NCBI RefSeq assembly: GCF_014190805.1
Contig: NZ_JACHVQ010000001.1
Coordinates: forward strand, 1,178,001 to 1,242,000
Length of the DNA stretch: 64,000 nucleotides
Source of the DNA: Flexivirga oryzae
GTDB taxonomy: Bacteria > Actinomycetota > Actinomycetes > Actinomycetales > Dermatophilaceae
Direction of reading: 5' to 3'
Below the pieces are notes generated by a model. The model saw nothing but the letters and a program-made list of their open reading frames with translations. It was not told the origin of the DNA and did no database searches. This document shows positions 39,709-48,665 of the stretch, in pieces; within the stretch, counting starts at the first letter, position 1; each line of letters opens with the position of its first letter. Both the position numbers and the translations under genes were made by a program.

Positions 39709-42032
39709 TCGACCAGCTACGCTACGCCTGGGCCAAAAGGGGCCTGGTGGGCGTCGGCCGGTTGCAGCCCGTCGCCGCCTCCCCTGGCCTGCTCAACTCC
39801 CAGACCAAGAAGCACACGCTCGCGCTTCGGCTATGCGAGTACACGAAGCCTGCCGGGGCGTCAACTACACCTGTCTCGTACGGATGGCTGGACTCCGGGG
39901 CCTCTCGCTTTCTCTTTCGCCGCGAGTTTCTCGCCGACGACCAGGCGGGTCATCCGGGCAACTTCGCCGCGCACGTCTTGGTCGGACCCATCGCCGAACT
40001 GAGCGTCGCCCGGTGCCTGGCGCTGTATCGCGGCAGGTTCTGGTGGCACGGGCCAAAGTCGGACAACGCCCTCGGAGAACTGCCGGAGCTGGACGTCAAT
40101 CAGCTGCTGACCGAGATTGCCGGAACTGATCCTCACGACGCGAAGGGCGCTGTTACTCGGGACCTGCTGACGCAGCTGCTCGCGCAGGGGTCGGCCGCTC
40201 GGCTGAACGGCTCGCCTGACGAGCTCGTCGCAGCAATGCGGGTTGTCGACAGAATGCTGCCCGGCCTCCTTGACGCGCGATCCTTCTCAACCTATGAAGC
40301 CGGACAACTTGCCCGCTTCTTCACCATCCACGGACCGGGTCCCGCCGGTAGCACCCGGAGCCAGCCCTCCGCCGCCTGCGCCGAGGCGAAGACAGCCGCC
40401 ACGACGCTACTTTCCAACAGCCAACTCCGATCAACCATGGCCACGACGATGTGGATGGGGCTCAGCGGTCCCGAGGACACCCGGGTCAAGGCATTCCGGC
40501 GCACAGTCTGCGCGGTCTCCGCGGGGCTGCAGGGGTCCACCACCGACGTCGCAGCGGTGCTGCCTGCGCTCAGAACCCCGGAGTGTGCTGGACAGCTGTT
40601 CGAGTTCACTCAGATCCGGGACGCCGTAGCAGGGGCCCTGGTCCGTGGCGGGTCGGGCGACGTGAGCCGGGATCAGATCGTCACCAGTCTGCTGGCCTCA
40701 CAGGATGCGATACACCACGACATGTGGGACGCGTTCGACCGGGCTGTCCTCGATGCTTTGGGCGATGCCGTCCCTGAACGTGAGCTTTGCACTGCGCTGG
40801 ACCGGCTACCTCACAGCGATTCCCTGTTTTTGATTGCAACGACGTTGCTAGGTCACGCGAACGATGAAGGATCGCCGACCCGCAACTGGCCAGCGCTGCT
40901 GCTGCTGGCGGCATTGAACAAACCTGCGGAACTTCCCAACCGGGACTACGCGCACGCGATCGAAACCGTCGCGCCAGACCTTCGGCTATGGGTGCGCCGA
41001 CCAGAGCTGGCGAGAAGGCAGCAGGTCGATCTCCTCGCTTCACACACGCGCACCGGTCGAGTCCCACCGGTGGGGGACATCCGAACGCTGGAACCAGCGT
41101 TTCGGCAGCTGGTACTTAGCGACCCGGCTGCGCTTGCGCCAGTCGCGCCCCGCCTTTTCACCGACCCGTACGTCGGCGATATCGTTCGGGACCAGATCGT
41201 ACGATCGGCCGCCACTAGCGGCACCCTGCCGGCAGCACACCTCGAGTTGCTCCAGTCGGTGCTCGGCAACCGGAATCCGTCAGCGGAGGACCTCGATGCC
41301 ATCGCGGTACTGAGCACCGGCGTCCGGCTGCCGGAGGTCTGGGGCCAGTTCGTGACCGACCTTGCTTCGCAGCACGGATCACACGTGCTGCAAGACCCTG
41401 ACGCGCCGCACATGACGGATTTGCGCCGGTTGATCCGGGGCGCGGGTGACGTCCCGATCGGCGCGCTGATGCCGGTGATCGATGTCCCCAGATCGGCGGA
41501 GACGATCGAAAGGAGCCTGCAGTCCCTGCCATCCGGACAGGCCCGGATATGGCGACAGCTGTACGTCGACCGTGAAATCTGTCTGAAGAGCCCGAGCAGT
41601 AGACGCCTCGCCGTACTGATGGAGGTGATCTCTCGCATCGAAGGGAAGGACGCCGCCGCAGAACGCATCCTAATAGCCGCCCATCGAGCGACCAAGGTGT
41701 ACCGCCAAAGCCTCGTCTGCTACTACGCGCTCACCACACTCGCGGAGTACTTCCCGAATGGCTTCGCGCACGGACGAGGAATCCGCGAAATCGCACGCCG
41801 ACCATCCATCCAGCGGTATCGGCTCCGGGACCTCGCAACGCGAGACTTCGCGCTGCTCACCGACAGCAACCGCCAGTACGCTGACTCCGTCGTGCACTAC
41901 TTCTCCGACCAAAGCCCTAACGATGCCTGGCTCGAACTGCTCACCGGCCGAACGGGTCGCTCACTGCGCCCGCCTTGGGGCGGCAAGTCTACGCGAGAAA
42001 TTGAACGGAGGGGGAGTCCCCGTCGCCATTAA
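39705..42032 (+). CDS. GTPase-associated protein 1 (GAP1)-like protein, 775 aa
   Basis: Begins IDQLRYAWAKRGLVGVGRLQ, then VVAASPGLL-type sequence, VSYGWLDSGASRFLFRREFL and DDQAGHPGNFAAHVLVGP, which fits the N-terminal domain of GAP1 proteins (GAP1-N2). A helical middle and C-terminal region follows (about 180-775), as in GAP1-M/GAP1-C. Such proteins are coded next to DO-GTPases in actinobacteria and are thought to act as adaptors or effectors of GTP-gated conflict systems. The ATG lies in the GTPase stop (ATGA at 39705). Biochemical role unknown. Confidence 0.75.
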   Translation: MIDQLRYAWAKRGLVGVGRLQPVAASPGLLNSQTKKHTLALRLCEYTKPAGASTTPVSYGWLDSGASRFLFRREFLADDQAGHPGNFAAHVLVGPIAELSVARCLALYRGRFWWHGPKSDNALGELPELDVNQLLTEIAGTDPHDAKGAVTRDLLTQLLAQGSAARLNGSPDELVAAMRVVDRMLPGLLDARSFSTYEAGQLARFFTIHGPGPAGSTRSQPSAACAEAKTAATTLLSNSQLRSTMATTMWMGLSGPEDTRVKAFRRTVCAVSAGLQGSTTDVAAVLPALRTPECAGQLFEFTQIRDAVAGALVRGGSGDVSRDQIVTSLLASQDAIHHDMWDAFDRAVLDALGDAVPERELCTALDRLPHSDSLFLIATTLLGHANDEGSPTRNWPALLLLAALNKPAELPNRDYAHAIETVAPDLRLWVRRPELARRQQVDLLASHTRTGRVPPVGDIRTLEPAFRQLVLSDPAALAPVAPRLFTDPYVGDIVRDQIVRSAATSGTLPAAHLELLQSVLGNRNPSAEDLDAIAVLSTGVRLPEVWGQFVTDLASQHGSHVLQDPDAPHMTDLRRLIRGAGDVPIGALMPVIDVPRSAETIERSLQSLPSGQARIWRQLYVDREICLKSPSSRRLAVLMEVISRIEGKDAAAERILIAAHRATKVYRQSLVCYYALTTLAEYFPNGFAHGRGIREIARRPSIQRYRLRDLATRDFALLTDSNRQYADSVVHYFSDQSPNDAWLELLTGRTGRSLRPPWGGKSTREIERRGSPRRH

Positions 42033-42125
42033 CGGAAAGACGTAGTGACGAGGAACCAAGACGCTCAGTCCCAGATCCGCGAGTAGCGGCGGGTTTGTTG
42101 GGGCCCGTCGGCGTGTGATGTGACG

Positions 42126-42195
42126 AGGGTGCCTGTCCTGCAAGGAGAATCGAGCTTGTCTAAGAGTTCGAGGTTCCAAAGCAGGAAGGCACCCT
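42126..42195 (+). repeat. Leader inverted repeat upstream of IS1380-type transposase
   Basis: AGGGTGCCT (42126-42134) and AGGCACCCT (42187-42195) are perfect 9-bp arms 52 bases apart, just upstream of the transposase GTG at 42200. They may be the IS end or a leader hairpin. Confidence 0.5.
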
Positions 42196-42199
42196 GTCG

Positions 42200-43575
42200 G
42201 TGACGAGATTACGTGGTCGCATCAGTTCCCGGAAGCAGGTGCGCATCGGCGCGCCGGATGCGTCGTTGACCGGGGCTTCGGGCATGAGCGCGGTGACCGA
42301 GCTGGTCGACAAACTGGGCCTGGTCGATGCGTTGGACGGGCACGTTCCGGCGATCAAGACACGTGCCCGTGGGCTGTCGGCCGGTGAACTGGTGCTGGCG
42401 GTGACGTGTGCACAGTTGGCGGGTCATGACGCGCTGGTCGGGTTGGATCGGGTTCGCGCCGACGTCGCGGGGCAGGAACTGTGGCCGGTGGCGGCACCGG
42501 CCTCGACCACGACCGGCGCGTTGGCCCGCCGGTTCACTGCGGCGCACGTGGCCGGGATCGAGGACGCGATCGCCGTAGTGACCTCGCGGTGGTTGCGCCT
42601 GCTGCCGGCTCGGGTGCGGTCCCCGTTGGTGCTGCGGTCGCCGACGATTGACTTGGATTCCACCGAGGTCGAAGTGTTCGGCCGTGCCAAGAGCGGGGTG
42701 GCGTACAACTATGTGGGGCAACGCGCTGGCCGACCACACCTGGCCAGTTGGGCTGAGGCCGGGTTGCCTTTGGCGGCAGACTTGTTGGCAGGTGACCAGG
42801 ACGTGCGGCCACGCTGCGCGGGCCTGCTGGCCCGGGCCGTCGCATGTTTACCGGCCGCGGTGTGTGCCCGCCCCAAGGTCCGTGCTGATGCGGGGTACTT
42901 CACTGCTGAACTGGCGTGGGCCGCCACCGGCCTGGGCGCTGATTACGCAGACGCGGCCAAACGCAACAGCGCGTTCTGGCGGGAACTGGCCGCCGTTCCC
43001 GCCGGGGCGTGGTGTCCGGCCCGGGATATGCACGGCGCGCAGGTCGCCGTTCTGGATTACGCCCCGGCCGGGTGGCCACCGGACGCGTACACGATCGTGC
43101 GACATCTCCGCTGATGGCCGGTCCCGGCGGCGGCGCACCATCGACAAGAACCAGCTCGCGCTGGTGCTGGGTGGCGAAACCGATCATGCGTGGGCGGTCA
43201 GCTTCATCGTCACCAACCTGCTCACCACCACACCGGCGGACGTGGTGGCGGTCGAGCACTGGTTCCGGGGCCGGACCGCGATCGAGGAACGGTTCCGGGA
43301 AGCCAAACTCGGTGCCGGGCTCAATCATCTCCCCTCCGGCCAGGCCGCGGTGAACACGGTCTGGATGTGGAGTGCACTACTGGCCGGGGCGATCAGCGTG
43401 ATGCTGCAAGCGCTGACCGGCCTGTCCGACGACGCCGGAACCGCACGCATGCACCGGTTACGCCACGAATTACTGGCTGTGTCCCAGCCAGACTCGTCCG
43501 TCACGCCCGTCACCTCACCCTCCGGTTACCGCCCGGCGACTACCCGCTGGCCGAGGTCCTCTCCCGGATCCGAGC
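42200..43575 (+). pseudogene. IS1380-family transposase, broken by two frame disruptions
   Basis: The N-terminal 300 codons are in one frame (VTELVDKLGLVDALDGHVPA, LDSTEVEVFGRAKSGVAYNY with the first catalytic Asp, VRADAGYF). They stop near 43112, right where a segment of about 20 bases seems lost. Sequence resumes in another frame (DISADGRSRRRRTIDKNQLA, WFRGRTAIEERFREAKLGAG with the catalytic Glu). A two-base insertion near 43481 returns it to the first frame for the end (ARLVRHARHLTLRLPPGD). No intact protein is made. The right end of the IS is missing. Confidence 0.88.
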
Positions 43576-43576
43576 C

Positions 43577-43837
43577 CTACCCGAGGCCCGGCCCGAGGTG
43601 GAGCAGGGTGCAGGCGGGGCGGTCCAGCATCCGCGCGTACCCGTCGGCCGCGCCGGCCACGGCTCCTTCGAACATCCCGAGGATGCACCGCATGCCGTCG
43701 ACCCGGTCGAGTGCGTCGACGAAGTGCATCTCCGACGTGCCGGGGTTGGCGAAGCAGACATCGACGTCGGAGGACACCAGGGTCGTGAGCAGGCTCTCCG
43801 CGCCGGTGATGGTGTCGGCCCTCGGGTCGAGTGGCAT
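43577..43837 (-). pseudogene. N-terminal fragment of a thiamine-diphosphate enzyme (acetolactate synthase-like)
   Basis: About 86 codons from the start of a TPP-binding enzyme: TITGAESLLTTLVSSDVDVC, then FANPGTSEMHFVDALD and FEGAVAGAADGYARM with the conserved catalytic Glu, ending LHLGPGLG. Full proteins have about 530-600 residues, so six sevenths is gone. The break coincides with the right edge of the IS1380 remnant at about 43575-43590, so the insertion (and a later deletion) cut the gene. Confidence 0.85.
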
Positions 43838-43999
43838 GGTCAAGGCGACATCCTCAGCTGGATCGAGAAGCAGTACCGGTACGCCACTACCTCGTGACGG
43901 CTGCACACCCATCGTGGTCGGGCGAACCCGGCTCCGTCCAATACCTCTTCGTCAATTCAGCGATGTGTCAGCTGTAATGCGGGTATCCCCGGGGAGGCT

Positions 44000-44371
44000 T
44001 CAGGCGGCCCGGTTGCCGCGCGCCAGCCGCGTCATACCGCAGACGAACATCGACCCGGCCGCCATACCGACCAGCACCATGAGCACGCCGACTCCGGAGA
44101 GGCCGGTGTCGTCCCCGGGCACCACGGTCGCGGCATACGCGATCGTGAAACACACGGTCATGGCGACCGCCACCAGGTACCACCGGACCCACCAGGCGGC
44201 CACCACACCGATCACGATCAGGGTGACGACGCAACCGACGCCGGTCCACACGGGATATTCGGTGTCACCCAGCCGGCCCATCCACGCCCACCAGGTCAGT
44301 GCCGCTGCGAGGCCCGCGCCGATCGTCCCCGCACTCTGTTGCAGGATTCGTACGACGGGACGTGAGGCCAT
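44000..44371 (-). CDS. Small membrane protein, four TM segments
   Basis: A 123-aa protein with four hydrophobic helices (IGAGLAAALTWWAWMG, VGCVVTLIVIGVVAAWWV, YLVAVAMTVCFTIAYAA, VLMVLVGMAAGSMFVCGM). ATG 44371 is preferred, with GGAGG 11 bases upstream. No family recognised. It lies downstream of the XRE regulator gene on the same strand. Confidence 0.75.
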   Translation of the reverse strand: MASRPVVRILQQSAGTIGAGLAAALTWWAWMGRLGDTEYPVWTGVGCVVTLIVIGVVAAWWVRWYLVAVAMTVCFTIAYAATVVPGDDTGLSGVGVLMVLVGMAAGSMFVCGMTRLARGNRAA

Positions 44372-44441
44372 GACACGAGCTTCCTCCCACACGCATCGGG
44401 TGCCATCGGTGAAAGTACTCATCCGGCCCGCGTACAAGTAC

Positions 44442-45926
44442 TCAGCTGGCCAGCCTGCTCGGGTCGGGACCGTTCGCCCACCAGCGTGCGGCACGCCGCT
44501 GGCTGCCGGGTATGGCGGGGTCGTCCAGGCCGGTCAGGCCGGGGTGGGCCGACATACCGGCGGCGTAGATGACACGCGACGTCGCACCGGTCTCGCGCAT
44601 CGCCGTGGTCAGGTCGATCTCACCCGGGAACGCGCGGTGGTGCGCCAGCGGCGTGAGCAGCCGCCGCTTCTCCGACGGTGAGCCGGCACGGTACGCGGCC
44701 GCGAGGGTCTCCGGATCGCGTCGCCGGCAGGTGCCCAGCGCGACCGACGTGAACGGAAACTCCCGTGCGCGTCCGAGGGGGCCCTGCCGCGTGGTGCTGC
44801 CGGACCAGTAGCGGCGTTCGAGTTCGTGCGACAGCGCGTGTCCGTACGGGCTCGACGACACGACGAGACCGGCGATGAACGGGTCCGTCCCGTCGACCAG
44901 GGCGCGCCACAGCCAGGTCGCGAGCCCGTCCTCGTGGCGGCGGGTCACCTGCCCGGCGAGCTCCCTGGCGAGGCTCGCGCAGGCGATGCGGAACTCGCGG
45001 GCATCCGCGGTCGGCAGGGTCTCCGGGCGGGACCGCACGATGCTCAACTGCACCCGCCGGGACTGCTCCCGGCTGAAGGGATACAACACGTCCCTCAGTA
45101 ACACCGGGGTCAAGCTGGACGCCACGATCGTCGCCACGGACTCCAACTCGGTGTGACCGCTGGACAGATCCTCCCGGAGCGTGTCGCGGATGGCGCCCCA
45201 GAGGTGGGGCCGGGTGCGCCCCTGCCTCAGGTCGATCGCGAGCACGTGCGCGACCGACTCGGCCGGTTCGCTGCGAAGCGATCGATACGTCTGCAGTGCA
45301 AGAGCGGTCCCGCGCGGGTGGTGCACTTCCGTCAGGGCCGCCAGTGCGTCACCGATCACGGTGTGGCCGCACGCGGTGAGGTGGTCGCGGACGGCATCCT
45401 CCACGGGGCCACTGATGACCGCGTCAGCCGCGAGCAGCTCCAGGGCGCGAATGCGGAGGCGGTACCCGGCACAGGTCGAGCGGGACATCTCGTTGACCAG
45501 CAGGTGTGACCAGAAGGCGACCCGTTCCGGTGACTGTGGCGTGCCGGTGGTGACCAGCGTTGCCAGATCCAGCCAGTCCTGGCCGGACAGTGGGGTGGTG
45601 TCCGCGGCATCGGCCCTGGTGAGCAGGCTCCATTGCGCGGAACGGTCCCGCAGGTTCAGCTTGCCGGCGGGTAGGTAGGAGCTGATCTCACCCTGCGGAA
45701 GCCCGACGATGTCCTCCAAGGCGGCGATCACCGGCAACGGTGGCGTCAACTCGCCCTTCTCGTAGCGGGTCAACGTGCCCGGCACCAAGGTCTTGCGCAC
45801 CCCCGGGTATGCCTTCATCGCCTCGATCATCCGGGGCTGCACCCGCAACGCAGGATCCGGAGCCGCGCGCCGCCACGACCTCATCAACCAAGGGACCGGC
45901 GACCAGTCCTGCGCTTGGGTTTCCAC
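44442..45926 (-). CDS. XRE-type regulator with long helical C-terminal domain
   Basis: A 494-aa protein. The N-terminal helix-turn-helix is at about 25-80 (RKTLVPGTLTRYEKGELTPP, PVIAALEDIVGLP). The remaining 400 residues are helical repeats with no catalytic motif, resembling the TPR-like sensor domains of XRE regulators in Actinobacteria. Start by length and lack of better alternatives. Targets unknown; the nearest candidates are its downstream membrane gene or the divergent region. Confidence 0.78.
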   Translation of the reverse strand: METQAQDWSPVPWLMRSWRRAAPDPALRVQPRMIEAMKAYPGVRKTLVPGTLTRYEKGELTPPLPVIAALEDIVGLPQGEISSYLPAGKLNLRDRSAQWSLLTRADAADTTPLSGQDWLDLATLVTTGTPQSPERVAFWSHLLVNEMSRSTCAGYRLRIRALELLAADAVISGPVEDAVRDHLTACGHTVIGDALAALTEVHHPRGTALALQTYRSLRSEPAESVAHVLAIDLRQGRTRPHLWGAIRDTLREDLSSGHTELESVATIVASSLTPVLLRDVLYPFSREQSRRVQLSIVRSRPETLPTADAREFRIACASLARELAGQVTRRHEDGLATWLWRALVDGTDPFIAGLVVSSSPYGHALSHELERRYWSGSTTRQGPLGRAREFPFTSVALGTCRRRDPETLAAAYRAGSPSEKRRLLTPLAHHRAFPGEIDLTTAMRETGATSRVIYAAGMSAHPGLTGLDDPAIPGSQRRAARWWANGPDPSRLAS

Positions 45927-46010
45927 GCGCGAAGAATATGTCGGCGGGGGTCCTCAGGACGTGAGAATTGCGCGGCACCACCGGCGCCGCAAGATCGCGT
46001 CAGGCGGTGA

Positions 46011-46934
46011 TCAGGCGGCCTCCCCGGTCGCGACGCCCGGTGCGTTGGTCGGCCCTGCCGGGTCCCCGGCGGGAGCTGCCGGACCAGCGGTGCGCCCGCG
46101 TGCCTGCAGCCGACGCTCGACCCAGGTGGCCAGCTTGCTGATCGCGTAGTTGAGCAGGATGTAGATGGCCGCGATCACGACGAGCATCGCGAAGATGTTG
46201 CCGTTCAGGGAGGTCGCCGGCTTGCTGCGGTAGAGCAGCTCGCCATACAGCACGTTGTAGCCGAGGGCGGTGTCCTTGAGGATCACGATGACCTGGCTGA
46301 TCAGCGACGGCAGCATCGCGGTGATCGCCTGGGGCAGCAGGATCTGCCGCACCGTCTGCCCCTCCGTCAGGCCGATCGAGCGACCGGCCTCCGACTGCCC
46401 CTTCGGCAACTGGTCGACGCCGGACCGGATGACCTCGCACATCACCGACGAGTTGTAGAAGACCAGCCCGGCAACGGTCGCGATGAGCGGCCCGCTGCCG
46501 CTGCCCTGTCCGTGCGCGGTGAGCCAGCCGAAGATGAACAGCATCATCAGCAGCACCGGCAGCGCGCGGGTGAGTTCCACCCATGCCGTGACGATCCAGG
46601 TGACCGCGCGCAGCGCGATCGCGGTGGAGGAGTTGCTCTTCGGGACATCGATGAGCCGCAGCATGGCCAGCACGGCACCGAAGACGACGCTGATCAGGAT
46701 GGCCAGGATCGCGGCCTTCACCGTGCCCCACAGGCCCGGCAGGATGTAGTTCTTCCAGGTGCTCCACTCGGCGAACGGCTTCCACTTGTAGCTGGCGAAC
46801 TGGTTCTTGTCGGCCAGCTTCCAGATCACCAGCGCCATGATCACCGCGAAGATCACGCCGCCCGCGATGCCGAGGAGGGCGGAGCGACGCCGGGCCTTCG
46901 GCCCGGGTGCGTCGAAAAGGACCGATGCACTCAT
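46011..46934 (-). CDS. gluD: Amino acid ABC transporter permease (GluD-like)
   Basis: HisM-type permease of 307 aa with about five TM helices and the coupling helix motif EAGRSIGLTEGQTVRQILLPQA. The N-terminus carries an extra helix (LGIAGGVIFAVIMALVIWKL). It overlaps gluC by four bases and ends the operon. With GluC it forms the channel for glutamate or a related polar amino acid. The C-terminal 25 residues (Pro/Gly/Ala) look unstructured. Gene symbols follow the Corynebacterium gluABCD order. Confidence 0.9.
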   Translation of the reverse strand: MSASVLFDAPGPKARRRSALLGIAGGVIFAVIMALVIWKLADKNQFASYKWKPFAEWSTWKNYILPGLWGTVKAAILAILISVVFGAVLAMLRLIDVPKSNSSTAIALRAVTWIVTAWVELTRALPVLLMMLFIFGWLTAHGQGSGSGPLIATVAGLVFYNSSVMCEVIRSGVDQLPKGQSEAGRSIGLTEGQTVRQILLPQAITAMLPSLISQVIVILKDTALGYNVLYGELLYRSKPATSLNGNIFAMLVVIAAIYILLNYAISKLATWVERRLQARGRTAGPAAPAGDPAGPTNAPGVATGEAA

Positions 46935-47611
46935 CTTTTCACCGCCACGCGCTTACCGAGCCAGCCGGTCGCTACACCCATCGGCAGCGTGAGGATCACG
47001 AAGAACGCGCCGACCACCAGGAACGCCATGTTCAGCAGGCCCGGGTCGCGCTCGGTGACCGTCTTGAGCACCGCGGACAGTTCGGTGACGCTGATGGTGA
47101 CCGCGACCGTGGTGTTCTTGGTGAGCGCGATCAGGGTGTTGCCGAGCGGCACGACCGCGCCGCGGAACGCCTGCGGCAGGATGACCTCGCGCATGGTCTG
47201 GCTGAAGGTGAGCCCGATCGACCGTGCGGCCTCCGCCTGACCCAGTGGGATCGTGTTGAAGCCGGAGCGCAGTGCCTCGCAGACGTACGTCGCGTGGTAG
47301 ACCGTCAGACCGACCACGGCGAGCCGAAAACCGTTGATGTCGGCGAAGGCTCGGTCCGACGAGTCGGCCAGCGAGATGCCGAGCTGGATGTAGAGCACGA
47401 AGCTGCACGACAGGATGATCAGTGTCAACGGCGTGTTGCGGAAGATGTTGACGTATGACGTGCCGACGAAGCGCAGAATGCCCACGGGGGACAGCCGCAG
47501 CGTCGCGACGATGGTGCCGACGATCAGGCTGCCGATGGCGCTGAAGAAGGTGAGCCGGATCGTGGCCCAGAGTGCCGTCCAGATCTGATAGTCGGAGAAG
47601 AGCGAAGACAC
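46931..47611 (-). CDS. gluC: Amino acid ABC transporter permease (GluC-like)
   Basis: HisM-type permease of 226 aa with five TM helices and the coupling motif EAARSIGLTFSQTMREVILPQA split by the usual turn. Partner of GluD. Stop and start overlap with gluD (ATGA at 46931). Separated from gluB by 113 bp holding a strong hairpin. Confidence 0.92.
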   Translation of the reverse strand: MSSLFSDYQIWTALWATIRLTFFSAIGSLIVGTIVATLRLSPVGILRFVGTSYVNIFRNTPLTLIILSCSFVLYIQLGISLADSSDRAFADINGFRLAVVGLTVYHATYVCEALRSGFNTIPLGQAEAARSIGLTFSQTMREVILPQAFRGAVVPLGNTLIALTKNTTVAVTISVTELSAVLKTVTERDPGLLNMAFLVVGAFFVILTLPMGVATGWLGKRVAVKR

Positions 47612-47653
47612 CGGTTGCCCCCTTCCAATCTGTTGCGGAGTGGTGAAGACCGG

Positions 47654-47692
47654 TCCCGGCGGTGGCCACGTGACGGTTGGTCACCGCCGGGA
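47654..47692 (-). terminator. Intercistronic hairpin between gluB and gluC
   Basis: TCCCGGCGGTG (47654-47664) and CACCGCCGGGA (47682-47692) form a perfect 11-bp stem. It lies just past the gluB stop. No T-tract follows on the minus strand, so it probably stabilises the gluAB transcript or partly terminates, letting the binding protein exceed the permeases. Confidence 0.6.
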
Positions 47693-47724
47693 ACGGCTCG
47701 AACTTCGTTGCTAGGAAAAGAAAC

Positions 47725-48576
47725 TCAGGCCTGGCAGGTCGGCGACTTCGGCGGGTTGAGCTTCTTGTTGTACTCGTAGTCGGAGCCCAGGTTGTTGTCG
47801 ACGGCCTTCTGCCAGTTGCCGTTGTCCAGGGTCGTCTTGATGGCGTCCGCGACCTTCTTGCAATCTGCCGCGTCGTTCTTCAGGCCGATGCCGTAGTTCT
47901 CCTCGCTGAAGGTGCCACCGACCAGCTTGAACTTGTCCTTGTACTGCTCCTGGTTGGCGTAGCCCGCCAGGATCGCGTCGTCGGTCGTCATCGCGTCGAT
48001 GGAGCCGGAGGCCAGTGCCTCGGCGCACGCGGAGTAGGTGTCGTACTTCTGCGGCACCAGCTTCGGTGCTTTCTCCTTCAGGTTGTCGACCGACGTCGAG
48101 CCCGTCACCGAGCAGACCTTCTTCCCGGTCAGGTCGTCCACCCCGTTGATGCCGGAGTCCTTGCCGACCAGAAGTGACTGTCCTGCAACGAAGTACGGGC
48201 CGGCGAAGCTGACCTCCTTGCGGCGTTCGTCGGTGATGGAGTAAGTGGCGACGATCATCTTCACGGTGCCTGCCTGCAGCATCTTCTCGCGTTGCGGGGA
48301 CGGTGACTCGACGAAGTTGACCTTGCTGTAGCCGAGTTCGGCTGCGACGCAGCGTGCGATGTCGACGTCGAAGCCCGTGTACTTGTCGCCGTCCTTCAGG
48401 CCGAGACCGGGCTGGTCGAACTTGATGCCGATCTTCACCGTCGGGCCCGAATCGGGCAACGTGCAGACGGCGTCGCTCGCGCTGGACCCGCCGGAACTTC
48501 CACCACACGCGGTGAGGCCGAGTCCGAGAGTGAGTGCCGCTGCTGCGGTGGCGGCGTAGGTAGCTCGTAACTTCAT
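47725..48576 (-). CDS. gluB: Glutamate-type substrate-binding lipoprotein (GluB-like)
   Basis: A 283-aa exported lipoprotein. Signal peptide with lipobox LTACGG (Cys at about 24), then a two-lobe SBP_bac_3 fold: TVKIGIKFDQPGLGLKDGDK, YTGFDVDIARCVAAELG, SVTGSTSVDN. ATG 48576 has GGAGGG seven bases upstream. Binds a polar amino acid outside the membrane and delivers it to GluCD. Confidence 0.93.
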   Translation of the reverse strand: MKLRATYAATAAAALTLGLGLTACGGSSGGSSASDAVCTLPDSGPTVKIGIKFDQPGLGLKDGDKYTGFDVDIARCVAAELGYSKVNFVESPSPQREKMLQAGTVKMIVATYSITDERRKEVSFAGPYFVAGQSLLVGKDSGINGVDDLTGKKVCSVTGSTSVDNLKEKAPKLVPQKYDTYSACAEALASGSIDAMTTDDAILAGYANQEQYKDKFKLVGGTFSEENYGIGLKNDAADCKKVADAIKTTLDNGNWQKAVDNNLGSDYEYNKKLNPPKSPTCQA

Positions 48577-48665
48577 GATTTTTCCCTCCAGATTCACGGG
48601 TTGCCCGTGGTGGTTGTGGCGACCGAGGTGACGGGTGATCGCCGTACTGTCGTGGTGATCAGTGG

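Noticed and set aside
42200..43575. Programmed frameshifting of the IS1380-type transposase
   Set aside because: IS1380 transposases are normally one frame; there are two disruptions, one with apparent loss of about 20 bases, and no slippery site.
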